Shown here: positions 17,820 to 25,862 of the stretch, in pieces | Numbering within the stretch: position 1 is the first letter of the stretch | Layout: each line of letters opens with the position of its first letter | Assembly: GCA_937927685.1 (NCBI GenBank) | Contig: CALBSC010000071.1 | Location: 27,153-91,152, forward strand | Length of the DNA stretch: 64,000 bases | Direction of reading: 5' to 3' | Source: an uncultured Burkholderiales bacterium | GTDB taxonomy: Bacteria; Pseudomonadota; Gammaproteobacteria; Burkholderiales; Burkholderiaceae_C | Notes under the pieces: model-generated | The model's database searches: none | What the model saw: only the letters and a program-made list of their open reading frames with translations | What the model was told of the DNA's origin: nothing | Translations under genes and position numbers: made by a program

Positions 17820-17903
17820 TTCGCGCACGAATTCCAGGGTAGCCGGGTTCGCCCCGTGGCGTTGCAACGCTTCGGGATAGCAAGTTAATGAAGCCTCTGA
17901 TAG

Positions 17904-17943
17904 CATGGTTCTCCCCTCCTCCCCGGTTGCGGGAGGAACCATG
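17904..17943. other. Imperfect stem-loop upstream of the AerR-like gene
   Basis: CATGGTTC (17904-17911) pairs with GAACCATG (17936-17943), and the stem can be extended by TCCC/GGGA with one bulge. It lies 66 bases before the start of the AerR-like gene and has no T-run, so it is not a standard terminator. It may be an RNA leader structure. Apart from this and the PpsR boxes I see nothing in the gap 17707-18008. Confidence 0.3.
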
Positions 17944-18008
17944 GAGTCAGCCGTGTCTCAAGCGTTTTTTCACACTGGACAATTGCCTGCCCCCACCTTG
18001 CCTTGGGA

Positions 18009-18875
18009 ATGTCCAGGCACATGAAACCGACGATGGGTCATCATGGTGCACCGTCCAGGGGACACTCTGCCGGCGCGACGGAATATCAAGACAACGCCTG
18101 CAAGCACTCCCTGCTGTCTGTCATCGAGCAACAAATCATTCCTCGCCTGTTGCAGGCCAATTCCCTGACGAGTCCCCCCATCGTGGTCGGTGCCGGTGTG
18201 TTGCCCGCGCCCCCGGCCGCTGACATCGAAAAATTCGCCCTGGCTTGCGTGCACGCGGATGAAGCAGCGGCTCATGCCCGGCTCATGGGTTTTCGCCAAC
18301 AGGGCTACACCACCGATCAATTGTTCCTGCAGGTGATTGCCCCGGCCGCCCGTTTTCTCGGCTTGCAGTGGGAACAAGATCAGCAGGATTTCAGCCAGGT
18401 CACGCTGGGTTTGTTACGCCTGCACCAGTTATCACACGAATTGGGCTATGCCTACCGCGATGGGCCACAGGAGGCTGGGGTGCGCCGTCGCATCATGCTG
18501 GCATCGGCCCCAGGTTCACAGCACCTTTTGGGGCTGACCATTGTGTCCGAGTTCTTCAGAAAAGAGCGCTGGCAGGTGGTGGTAGAAATTTCAACCACCG
18601 AACCCGACCTGACCCAGGCAGTCTCGAACGAATGGTTTGAAGTGGTGGGCCTGTCCGTGGGCGTGGTGGAGCAATTGGAAGATATTCCATCCCTCATTCA
18701 AACCCTGCGTCACCACTCACGCAACCCGGATCTGCGTGTGCTGCTGGGTGGCCCGGCCTTTCTCACGCGAGCCGTCGAGGCAAACAGCCTGGGGGCAGAT
18801 GGCATCTCCCTCGACGCCGCCGATGCAGTCGTGCTCGCTGCGAAGTTGCTCGGGTCCGACAACGCCGCCTCCTGA
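18009..18875 (+). CDS. Second AerR/PpaA-like B12-binding domain protein
   Basis: This roughly 288-residue protein is a paralogue of the PpaA/AerR product at 7732. It has a helical domain (about residues 65-140, with GYTTDQLFLQVIAPAARFLGLQWEQD) and a B12-binding fold with S-Q-H-L-L-G around His172, where the usual Asp of D-x-H-x-x-G is Ser. The start is uncertain: ATGs at 18009 and 18021 are in frame and neither has a strong ribosome-binding site. It diverges from bchI across two PpsR boxes. It probably also modulates PpsR or senses light, B12 or heme; this is inference from family and position. Confidence 0.82.
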   Translation: MSRHMKPTMGHHGAPSRGHSAGATEYQDNACKHSLLSVIEQQIIPRLLQANSLTSPPIVVGAGVLPAPPAADIEKFALACVHADEAAAHARLMGFRQQGYTTDQLFLQVIAPAARFLGLQWEQDQQDFSQVTLGLLRLHQLSHELGYAYRDGPQEAGVRRRIMLASAPGSQHLLGLTIVSEFFRKERWQVVVEISTTEPDLTQAVSNEWFEVVGLSVGVVEQLEDIPSLIQTLRHHSRNPDLRVLLGGPAFLTRAVEANSLGADGISLDAADAVVLAAKLLGSDNAAS

Positions 18876-18906
18876 GGCCAACTCAGGCCGAAACAGGCCA
18901 AGACGG

Positions 18907-18950
18907 CTCAGGGGCTCAGGGGCTCAGGGGCTCAGGGGCTCAGGGGCTCA
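18907..18950. repeat. Tandem 8-base repeat CTCAGGGG, five copies
   Basis: Five perfect copies of CTCAGGGG run from 18907 to 18946, followed by a partial CTCA that contains the reverse-strand stop codon of the persulfide dioxygenase gene. The array sits between two convergent genes and has no downstream T-run. Its uniformity suggests replication slippage. Confidence 0.9.
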
Positions 18951-19823
18951 CAGCGCGTTGACCGGAATTTTCAGATAGGACGTGCCGTTGGCTTCCGGGG
19001 GCGGCATCTCGCCTGCGCGGATGTTGATCTGCACCGCCGGCAGAATCAGCACGGGCATCTCCAGGGTGGCGTCGCGCTGGGTACGCATCTCGACGAACTG
19101 CGCCTCACTGATTCCATCATGCACATGGATGTTCCTGGCTCGCTGCTCGGCCACCGTGGTCTCGAAAGCCACCGGACGGTTGTTCGGCGGGTAGTCATGG
19201 CACATGAAGAGCCGGGTCTGGGGGGGCAGGTTCAACAGTTTGCGCGCGGATGCGTACAGGGTCCTGGCGTTGCCACCGGGGAAATCACAGCGGGCCGTGC
19301 CGACATCGGGCATGAACAACGTGTCGCCCACAAACACGGCATCGCCCACCTGGTAGGCCACACAGGCGGGCGTGTGTCCGGGCACGGCCATCACCTGGCC
19401 ACTCAACTCGCCGAAGCGAAACGTCTCCCCATCCTTGAGCAGCGCATCGAACTGCGAACCGTCCAGCCGAAATCCGGGTTCGAGGTTGAAGATGGCCTTG
19501 AACACTTGTTGCACCGCGGTGATCTGGTGGCCAATGGCGATCTGACCACCCAGCTGCTGCTTCAGGTAGGGCGCCGCGCTCAGGTGGTCGGCATGAGCAT
19601 GGGTCTCCAGAATCCAGGCGACCTGGAGGCGATGCGTTTTCACATAGTCGATGACCTTGTTGGCCGACATGTGCTGGGTACGGCCTGACTTGGGGTCGTA
19701 GTCCAGCACCGAGTCGATGATGGCCGCAGCTGTGCCCGGACCGTTGTGGACGACATAGGTCACCGTCCAGGTAGCTGGGTCAAACAAGCCGTGTACTTGG
19801 GGCTGCAGCGTGGGATTGATCAT
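18948..19823 (-). CDS. ETHE1-like persulfide dioxygenase (metallo-beta-lactamase fold)
   Basis: Proteins of this group oxidise glutathione persulfide to sulfite during sulfide detoxification; bacterial versions are often called Blh or PDO. The 291-residue product has the metal-binding motif T-H-A-H-A-D-H with His75, His77, Asp79 and His80, then VPGHTPACVAY, FVGDTLFMPDVGTARCDFPGG and the late ligand region MCHDYPP. It diverges from an ArsR-family regulator of BigR/SqrR type and two YeeE/YedE genes, the usual company of this enzyme. Substrate is inferred from family and context. Confidence 0.85.
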   Translation of the reverse strand: MINPTLQPQVHGLFDPATWTVTYVVHNGPGTAAAIIDSVLDYDPKSGRTQHMSANKVIDYVKTHRLQVAWILETHAHADHLSAAPYLKQQLGGQIAIGHQITAVQQVFKAIFNLEPGFRLDGSQFDALLKDGETFRFGELSGQVMAVPGHTPACVAYQVGDAVFVGDTLFMPDVGTARCDFPGGNARTLYASARKLLNLPPQTRLFMCHDYPPNNRPVAFETTVAEQRARNIHVHDGISEAQFVEMRTQRDATLEMPVLILPAVQINIRAGEMPPPEANGTSYLKIPVNAL

Positions 19824-19859
19824 GGGTTGTCTATCTGGATATATCGGTTTTTTATAGTC

Positions 19860-19887
19860 TATTGAAATACAATATATTAGTCAATAT
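19860..19887. promoter_or_regulatory. AT-rich dyads, candidate BigR operator
   Basis: Two adjoining inverted repeats occur in the divergent promoter: TATTG-AAATA-CAATA (19860-19874) and ATATT-AGTC-AATAT (19874-19887). Such AT-rich imperfect palindromes are typical binding sites for BigR/ArsR repressors. The position, between the dioxygenase and regulator starts, fits autoregulation. Confidence 0.55.
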
Positions 19888-19931
19888 ACTGTAGACTTCG
19901 CAGAACTTCTGCCTATCCCCGTGCATCCGAC

Positions 19932-20264
19932 ATGACCGACACGACACTCGACCTTCACGACATGCAGGCCGCCGCCGGCCGGGCCTGCGAGCTGATGAAG
20001 GTACTTGCCAACCCCGACCGCCTGCTCATTTGCTGCCATCTGTCACAGCAGGAACTGTGCGTGGGCGAACTCGAAGCCAGCCTGGGCATCCTCCAGCCGA
20101 CACTCTCACAGCAACTGAGTGTGCTTCGCAATGCCGGGTTGGTGACAACGCGACGTGAGGGCAAGAACATCTTTTACCAACTCACCAGTGGTCCCGCGAT
20201 GGCGGTGATGACCACGCTGTTTCAACAGTTCTGCCCGCCCGCAGGAACCAGGAGCAAACCATGA
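19932..20264 (+). CDS. bigR: ArsR-family persulfide-responsive repressor, BigR/SqrR type
   Basis: This 110-residue winged-helix protein probably represses the divergent persulfide dioxygenase gene and its own operon until reactive sulfur species form. The DNA-binding region includes ASLGILQPTLSQQLSVLRNAG and the wing TRREGKNIFYQL. Cys43 (ELCVGEL) and Cys101 (FCPP) are placed like the two reactive cysteines that form the di- or tetrasulfide bridge in SqrR/BigR. The 3' end overlaps the next gene as ATGA. Confidence 0.85.
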   Translation: MTDTTLDLHDMQAAAGRACELMKVLANPDRLLICCHLSQQELCVGELEASLGILQPTLSQQLSVLRNAGLVTTRREGKNIFYQLTSGPAMAVMTTLFQQFCPPAGTRSKP

Positions 20265-20695
20265 CGCCGGATTGGACCCACTTCACCCCCTGGACGGCGC
20301 TCGCCGGCGGACTTCTGCTGGGCGTGGCTTCAGCCGCCTTCATCCTGGTCAACGGACGGGTGCTGGGCATCAGCGGAATCCTGGGAGGCCTCCTGTTGCC
20401 CCAGCGCAGCGACACCAGTTGGCGCGTGTTCTTCCTGTTGGGACTGGTGCTGGCGCCGGCCACCCTGTCCTGGCTGGCCCCCGGCCTGATCAGCGCCCCG
20501 CGCATCGAAGCGGGCAACGCGGCCATCGTGGCCGCTGGCCTCCTGGTGGGCTTGGGCACGCGCTATGGCGCTGGCTGCACCAGCGGCCATGGCGTGTGTG
20601 GACTGTCAAGGCTGTCGCCGCGATCGCTGGTGGCCACGCTGGCCTTCATGGCCTCGGGCTTTGCCATGGTCTTTGTCGTGCGTCACCTGATCTGA
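20261..20695 (+). CDS. YeeE/YedE-family membrane protein, first half (PmpA type)
   Basis: This 144-residue membrane protein has about four hydrophobic segments and the cysteine signature GAGCTSGHGVCGLSRLSPRS (about residues 104-123) of the YeeE/YedE sulfur-compound transporters related to TsuA. It is translationally coupled to the BigR-like gene and followed 17 bases later by its partner, so the transporter is split into two short subunits. Likely cargo is thiosulfate or another sulfur species, inferred from the family and the persulfide module. Confidence 0.83.
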   Translation: MTPDWTHFTPWTALAGGLLLGVASAAFILVNGRVLGISGILGGLLLPQRSDTSWRVFFLLGLVLAPATLSWLAPGLISAPRIEAGNAAIVAAGLLVGLGTRYGAGCTSGHGVCGLSRLSPRSLVATLAFMASGFAMVFVVRHLI

Positions 20696-20712
20696 TGGCT
20701 AGGAGACCTTTC

Positions 20713-21156
20713 ATGCACCGCTTTGCTGAATTCGTGGTGGGCCTGCTATTTGGCTGGGGCCTTTTGATCGCTGGCATGACCGACCCCGGCAAGGTGATCG
20801 GCTTCCTGGACCTGGCAGGCGCCTGGGATCCGTCGCTGGCCTTCGTCATGGGCGGCGGCATTCTGGTGGGTCTGTTCGGCTTTACCGTGGCCAAACGCCG
20901 CACGACAAGCTTCCTGGGCTCGGCAATGCATCTGCCCACTTCGCGTGAGATTGACCGCCGTCTGGTGTGGGGTTCGCTCACCTTCGGCGCAGGTTGGGGG
21001 CTGGCAGGCTTTTGCCCGGGTCCGGGTATCGTTGCCATGGGGGCAGGTGAGCCCAAGGCCGCGCTGTTTGTCCTGGCCATGATGGCCGGCATGCTGGTGT
21101 TCGAGGGACTGGATCGTCGGGCCAAAGGCTTGGCCTCACCAAGCACCGACACCTGA
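20713..21156 (+). CDS. YeeE/YedE-family membrane protein, second half (PmpB type)
   Basis: This 147-residue protein has about four membrane segments and the second-half signature GLAGFCPGPGIVAMG with one cysteine. The ATG at 20713 has an AGGAG site; longer in-frame sequence overlaps the preceding gene and is rejected. With the preceding gene it makes a complete two-part YeeE/YedE transporter under the BigR-type regulator. Confidence 0.83.
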   Translation: MHRFAEFVVGLLFGWGLLIAGMTDPGKVIGFLDLAGAWDPSLAFVMGGGILVGLFGFTVAKRRTTSFLGSAMHLPTSREIDRRLVWGSLTFGAGWGLAGFCPGPGIVAMGAGEPKAALFVLAMMAGMLVFEGLDRRAKGLASPSTDT

Positions 21157-21195
21157 AGTGGACCAGTCCTCATCCCATGCGTCGCCCGTTACGAG

Positions 21196-22986
21196 TCATT
21201 GTCGGAAATAGAACTCACCGATCGCCTGGTCATACAAAGCTGGCGTTTGCTCATGGCCAACCGACTTGGCCAGATTGACCACTTCATTGCGCACGTTTCG
21301 CAGCACGCGATCCACTGAAATGCCTGGCTTGACCATCTCTTTGATGAACACGCGTGTGAACAATCCATTTTTCTCGGTGTCGTTCTGACCCAGCTTGTCC
21401 AGGGCCTGCTGGCCTGAGCCCGCTGAAAAAATAATCATCTGGCCGGTGGCCGCCGAAGTGGGCGCCAAGCCTCTTCCGCCAAGCGCACGCCCTTGCCCTT
21501 TGAAGGGGTTATCCCTGCATGCGTCGATGACCGCCAGGGCGAACTTGGTCTTTCTATCCTGCAAATCATCGAGGATACGTTGGAGTTGTATGGCCTCGTC
21601 CTTGACTTGCTCCTCATGATCCCCTTTGATGTCAACGGGCAAAAGGTAATTGGCATTGCCCAACTGAACACCATGCCCGGCATAGAACACCAGCACCTCA
21701 TCGCCCCCCTGAACCTGCTGTCGGAAGTCCCTCAAGGCTTGCTTGAATTTTTTTTCATCCAGATTCAGATGTTTCCACACCTTGAATCCAACAGACTCCA
21801 GGGTCCTGGCCATTGAATCCGCATCCATCCCGGCGTTATTGAGTTTGGGCACATCCCGATACAAGTCATTGCCAATCACCAGGGCTTTACGGTTGGCAAA
21901 GATTGGTGGGGATGGGGGTTGAGTGTTGACCGGTGGTGCAGCTTCAGTCTTGGCAGCTTGGGCAACGGCCAGCGCGTTGGCCTGCTGTAACTGAGCCAGC
22001 AGCTCCCGCATTTTTTCAAGTTGTAGCGCCAGGTTTTGCTTCTCAAGCTCGATGGCTTGGCGCTCTTTGATTAAATGCTGAACCTCGCTGGACGCAGTGG
22101 TCGTCGACGTGATGTTGGCTGCGCTGGAGGTTGTGATGGCCGGCTGAGCGGATGTCGACTGACTTGGTGCTGCAGGTTTTACAGGTACCGCGGCTAGCGT
22201 GGTGTCAGCGCCACCCTGAAATTTCAGTGCCAGTAGCGGAACAGGTTTTCTATTCAGGAACGACTGCTCGACCGATTCAATCAAAATGGCAAGCCAATTG
22301 CTCAAAATCTCATGGTTGGGGCCAATCCGACCTGCTCTGGCCTCTTCGCGGAATTGGCCTGTGCCCGCCCCCTTGGGAGGCACGATGAAAAGATCGAGGT
22401 CTATGCCTAGGCCGCTGTATTGCTGTACGCGAAGCTCGGCCATGAGCAAGCTCTTGTTCTGCAAGGGACCCAACTCATGAAAGCCCGGGATCAAAGGGCT
22501 CCACCACTCGCTTTGGGTGGCTGTATTGACGAGCCAATTGGACATGTTCCCCAACTGAAAAACGCGAGAGCATTTGTTGATGAGTCCATTCGGCGATGTG
22601 CCATGAAGACTCACCAAAAAGTGGTAAATGTTGGAAGGGTCCGAACTGCAGGACGTAGCGCCCCACTTCACGCCAGAGCGGGTATACCGGACCACCATGA
22701 AGGGTATGTCCGCGTCTGGGGAACTGTTTTTCAGAACCAGGACGTCCCAGTTGAAACCAGTTCTGGGGATAGAAGCTGTTCGGGTCACCTGCCACTGCCC
22801 AGGAGGAAGCGGGGTCCCTGCGTCACCTGACAAGACCAGATGATCTTTGTAAACCGCCCCCACGGTGGGTTGCGCCTGTGCAGTGGCGACACCACATACC
22901 CACAACGCAATCAGGAAGCCCGTGTGCACACTAAAAAAGGTGAGCTTGCATTGAACTCTTGCAAGAAAATGCGCAATGAAAAGCAT
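21196..22986 (-). CDS. Exported caspase-like (peptidase C14) protein with coiled coil
   Basis: The 596-residue product starts at an ATG whose first 42 residues look like a signal peptide ending near TAQAQ. A unique N-terminal region of about 220 residues is followed by a Ser/Thr/Ala-rich linker, a coiled coil at about residues 330-375, and a C-terminal caspase p20 domain. The catalytic dyad is visible as His438 (FYAGHGVQ) and Cys490 (VIDACRDNP). Proteins of this type are bacterial ortho-/metacaspases. Export, substrate and cleavage are not shown. It diverges from the lipoprotein-caspase-OmpA unit across a 153-base gap. Confidence 0.8.
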   Translation of the reverse strand: MLFIAHFLARVQCKLTFFSVHTGFLIALWVCGVATAQAQPTVGAVYKDHLVLSGDAGTPLPPGQWQVTRTASIPRTGFNWDVLVLKNSSPDADIPFMVVRYTRSGVKWGATSCSSDPSNIYHFLVSLHGTSPNGLINKCSRVFQLGNMSNWLVNTATQSEWWSPLIPGFHELGPLQNKSLLMAELRVQQYSGLGIDLDLFIVPPKGAGTGQFREEARAGRIGPNHEILSNWLAILIESVEQSFLNRKPVPLLALKFQGGADTTLAAVPVKPAAPSQSTSAQPAITTSSAANITSTTTASSEVQHLIKERQAIELEKQNLALQLEKMRELLAQLQQANALAVAQAAKTEAAPPVNTQPPSPPIFANRKALVIGNDLYRDVPKLNNAGMDADSMARTLESVGFKVWKHLNLDEKKFKQALRDFRQQVQGGDEVLVFYAGHGVQLGNANYLLPVDIKGDHEEQVKDEAIQLQRILDDLQDRKTKFALAVIDACRDNPFKGQGRALGGRGLAPTSAATGQMIIFSAGSGQQALDKLGQNDTEKNGLFTRVFIKEMVKPGISVDRVLRNVRNEVVNLAKSVGHEQTPALYDQAIGEFYFRQ

Positions 22987-23139
22987 AGGGCTTGTTTGGG
23001 CAAATGATCGGGCCACGGGGCCTAGAAGATTGATTATGCTAGATTGGTCATGTCCGCAACGGGGCATGACACCCCATGAAGCCCGCAGAAAGACAGCAGT
23101 CTGGCCATCAAGCCATCCCCAACCCCAGAATCAGGCCCC

Positions 23140-23646
23140 ATGAATCTCCTCACTAGAACTGCTTCGCGGTTGATTGGCATGATGATCGCATGCCTGCTTT
23201 TCGGGCTGATGGGGTGTGCGAGCCAGGTCCGCCAGGACAGTTCTCCTACCCGTGAAGCCGTCGAGAAACAGTTGAATTTCGTGGACATCGCCAAGTTCGA
23301 CAAAGACCTGGCGGCCTCCCTCGCCTCTGATCTCGCCGAAGTCAACGTTCTTTTTTATGCCAAGGTCAGCCCCAATCAAATTCCTGATCGACTTCAGCAA
23401 TGGATATCAGTGGTCGAAAATGCCGGGGGCAAAGTCAGGGTTGAACAGCCACCGAATGAGCCAACGCCAAGAGCCATACCGCCACTCCTGAGCTTGCTGG
23501 GTACCGCTTACTCCGCCTTCAAGGATCAGCTCAAAGCCCAACCCGAACTGTATCGCAGTGCAGCCAGAGGAAGGCAAGTGGTCATCGCGCTGGAGCGATC
23601 ACCAACTGGTGATTTGCTGGTCGAAAAAATCCAATTCATCAAGTGA
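23140..23646 (+). CDS. Putative lipoprotein preceding caspase gene
   Basis: This 168-residue protein has a signal sequence with lipobox LMGC and lipidated Cys26; residue +2 is Ala, which favours outer-membrane sorting. The mature part has no motif I recognise; it is helical early, followed by a Pro-rich patch (EQPPNEPTPRAIPP). It is the first gene of a tight plus-strand unit: the next gene starts 9 bases after its stop. The function is unknown, but co-transcription with an exported caspase and an OmpA-type protein suggests a shared envelope role. Confidence 0.72.
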   Translation: MNLLTRTASRLIGMMIACLLFGLMGCASQVRQDSSPTREAVEKQLNFVDIAKFDKDLAASLASDLAEVNVLFYAKVSPNQIPDRLQQWISVVENAGGKVRVEQPPNEPTPRAIPPLLSLLGTAYSAFKDQLKAQPELYRSAARGRQVVIALERSPTGDLLVEKIQFIK

Positions 23647-23655
23647 TCCTTCGCC

Positions 23656-25374
23656 GTGAAACGTCTCCCGATCCACATTTGCCTTCGCGCATGCCTCTCT
23701 GCCCTCTTTAGCCTTGCCGTAGGCATCGTGGCGGCTGCGGATGGACGTCATGCCTTGATCATCGGCATTGGTCAATATTCCGAAGCCTCCAACACATCCC
23801 CCCTGCCGGGTGTTCCGCAAGACATGGTCAACGCACGGCGCATGGCCAACGAGATGGGGATACCCGATGCATCGATTGTCATGATCCGGGATGGGCAGGC
23901 CACCAAAGCCAATATCCAGAGGGAGTTCGAAAAACTGGCAGACAAGGTACAAGCCGGAGACCGCGTCTTCATTTACCACTCGGGTCACGGCACTCGCTAT
24001 TCCAGGGGCAACAGCTGCCTGCAAGGGCTTCAAACCTACACAACGGGCATCTTCACCGTCAATGACATTCTCAGTGATGAAGAAATAGCGTCTTACACCA
24101 AACCGATCAGCCAAAAGGCGGACAAGGTCGTGGTGATGATCGACGCGTGTTTTTCAGGAGGCGTCATCAATCCAGCGACCCGATCGCTGAGTCAACGGCT
24201 CGCCATTCGCCCCAAGTTCAATAACTTCAGCGAGCAACGATGTGAAAACGTGGGTGTGAACCAGGCTGCAACAAGAGGTCTGCTCGGTGAGATCAAGCGG
24301 CTTGGCATCAACGAGGAAAATTTCGTGCAAATCGCTGCGGCCAGAGACAACGAAGTCAGTTGGGACACCCCGTCCCTCGGCGGTCTGGCAACACACACCC
24401 TCACACAATGCCTGACCGGCGATGCGATAGACCTGAATCGAAGTGGTGCGGTTTCATTGGAAGAGGTTCGGGCCTGTGCGCAAGCCAAACTCGACGCCAT
24501 CATGAAACCCCATGAAAAAGCCGGTTTGCTTCCATCGACCATCCAGGTCAGGGGCAACCGCAACCTGATTCCTGTCGCCGTTCAAAAGCCTCCCGCCACG
24601 GAAGTGGCCGCTGCAACGCCTGTCAGTCAAGAGGTGGCAAACACCATCAGCAACTCATCCGATCGCCACTCATCCGACAGCAACAAGGAGCCGAGTCTCT
24701 CCCCGCCCATCCAGGCACCCCCGAGTCAGACAGTCGCAAGCCCGGTTGGCACGACTGCTTCGCCACCTGATGTTGTCACGACACCTGCTCGACCAGAACT
24801 GACCAAACCGGCCATCCATATGCAAAGGCCTGTTTCACCCGCTGTCCCCGTCAAGCCCATCGCTGAAGAGCCGCTACTAGCCTCTTTGGCCACATTGAAA
24901 GATATCGAACAACAACGCAATCCCAGACGCCAAGTCGATGTCCAAGTTGCCAAGCGCTCCTTACGGATTGGGCGAGATCTGCTGGAGCTGAATATCAAGT
25001 CCAGTCACGATGGCTATGTCTATTTGGTCCTGTTGGGGAGTGATGCCAAGAGTTTTTACCTGCTGTATCCCAACGGACTCGATCAGGACAACCGCATCCA
25101 GGCCGGCAAGTTGCTGAAACTGCCCAATCCGGACTGGCAAATCAAGGCTGCCGGACCCGTTGGAACGGATCACATACTGGTCATGGTGTCAGCGTCTCCT
25201 CGAAAGCTGGACAAGCTCACCCTAGCAACACCCACTGCTGCAGAGCCTTTCACGTTCGCACTCAATGACTTGGATGGCCGTTCCGCATTGATCAACTTTT
25301 TAACCGGCACGGGTGTTGATGGCCGGTCAGAAACCTTCGGCGCCAAGATCGTCAGCGTGAAGGAGGTGCCATGA
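23656..25374 (+). CDS. Exported caspase-like protein with EF-hand-like loop and DUF4384-like C terminus
   Basis: This 572-residue protein starts with GTG after a short gap and has a signal peptide ending near GIVAAADG. The caspase domain (about residues 29-250) shows His111 (YHSGHGTRY) and Cys165 (VMIDACFSGG). An EF-hand-like loop lies at Asp259-Glu270 (DLNRSGAVSLEE). A Pro/Ser/Thr-rich linker (about 300-410) leads to a C-terminal DUF4384-like domain (LELNIKSSHDGYVYLVLLG). Such loops often bind Ca2+, and metacaspases are commonly Ca2+-activated, so calcium control is plausible but inferred. Its end overlaps the OmpA-like gene by 4 bases. Confidence 0.82.
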   Translation: MKRLPIHICLRACLSALFSLAVGIVAAADGRHALIIGIGQYSEASNTSPLPGVPQDMVNARRMANEMGIPDASIVMIRDGQATKANIQREFEKLADKVQAGDRVFIYHSGHGTRYSRGNSCLQGLQTYTTGIFTVNDILSDEEIASYTKPISQKADKVVVMIDACFSGGVINPATRSLSQRLAIRPKFNNFSEQRCENVGVNQAATRGLLGEIKRLGINEENFVQIAAARDNEVSWDTPSLGGLATHTLTQCLTGDAIDLNRSGAVSLEEVRACAQAKLDAIMKPHEKAGLLPSTIQVRGNRNLIPVAVQKPPATEVAAATPVSQEVANTISNSSDRHSSDSNKEPSLSPPIQAPPSQTVASPVGTTASPPDVVTTPARPELTKPAIHMQRPVSPAVPVKPIAEEPLLASLATLKDIEQQRNPRRQVDVQVAKRSLRIGRDLLELNIKSSHDGYVYLVLLGSDAKSFYLLYPNGLDQDNRIQAGKLLKLPNPDWQIKAAGPVGTDHILVMVSASPRKLDKLTLATPTAAEPFTFALNDLDGRSALINFLTGTGVDGRSETFGAKIVSVKEVP

Positions 25375-25862
25375 AAAAAGTGGTTTCAATGATTCTGATG
25401 TTGGCACTCGCGTCGCTGGTTGCCGCACAGCCCATGAAGAGTGCCACAGTCGACCAGCTGGTTGACCAACTGGCGGGGCCTGATCAACCCAAGACCCGCA
25501 GCCTGCGCAATCTCAAGCCAGAACCCCGCAATATCGACTTGCTGATCCAGTTCGACTTCGACTCGGCCAAATTGCAAGCGTCCAGCAAACCCCTGTTGGC
25601 CAATTTGGCTGCGGCCATGCGCGCCGATCGATTGATGGACATCCGCTTCCATGTCGAGGGTCACACAGACGCCAAGGGCACTGAGGCCTACAACCTCAAT
25701 TTGAGCCAGAAACGCGCCGACTCTGTGGTTCACTACCTGATTGAACTTGGCATCCCCAGTGAGCGACTTGCGAGTTCTGGCAAGGGCTTCAGCGAACTGC
25801 TGTTCCCCGATCAACCGCACGCCATGGAAAACCGCCGAGTCCGGATCGTCACACTGCCATGA
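25371..25862 (+). CDS. Small OmpA-C (peptidoglycan-binding) protein
   Basis: The 163-residue product has a signal peptide (cleavage near LVAAQP) and then essentially only an OmpA C-terminal domain: IQFDFDSAKLQ, EGHTDAKGTEAYNLNLSQKRA and the terminal NRRV arginine motif. Such domains bind diaminopimelate in peptidoglycan. There is no beta-barrel. It overlaps the caspase gene before it and the small exported protein gene after it by 4 bases each, so the three are probably made together. Confidence 0.85.
   Translation: MKKVVSMILMLALASLVAAQPMKSATVDQLVDQLAGPDQPKTRSLRNLKPEPRNIDLLIQFDFDSAKLQASSKPLLANLAAAMRADRLMDIRFHVEGHTDAKGTEAYNLNLSQKRADSVVHYLIELGIPSERLASSGKGFSELLFPDQPHAMENRRVRIVTLP

Noticed and set aside
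17757..17942. Small 61-codon minus-strand frame in the bchI-aerR gap
   Set aside because: It has no ribosome-binding site or recognisable motif, and it overlaps PpsR boxes and a hairpin.
18907..18950. CRISPR array
   Set aside because: Units are only 8 bases with no spacers and there are no cas genes; this is a simple tandem repeat.
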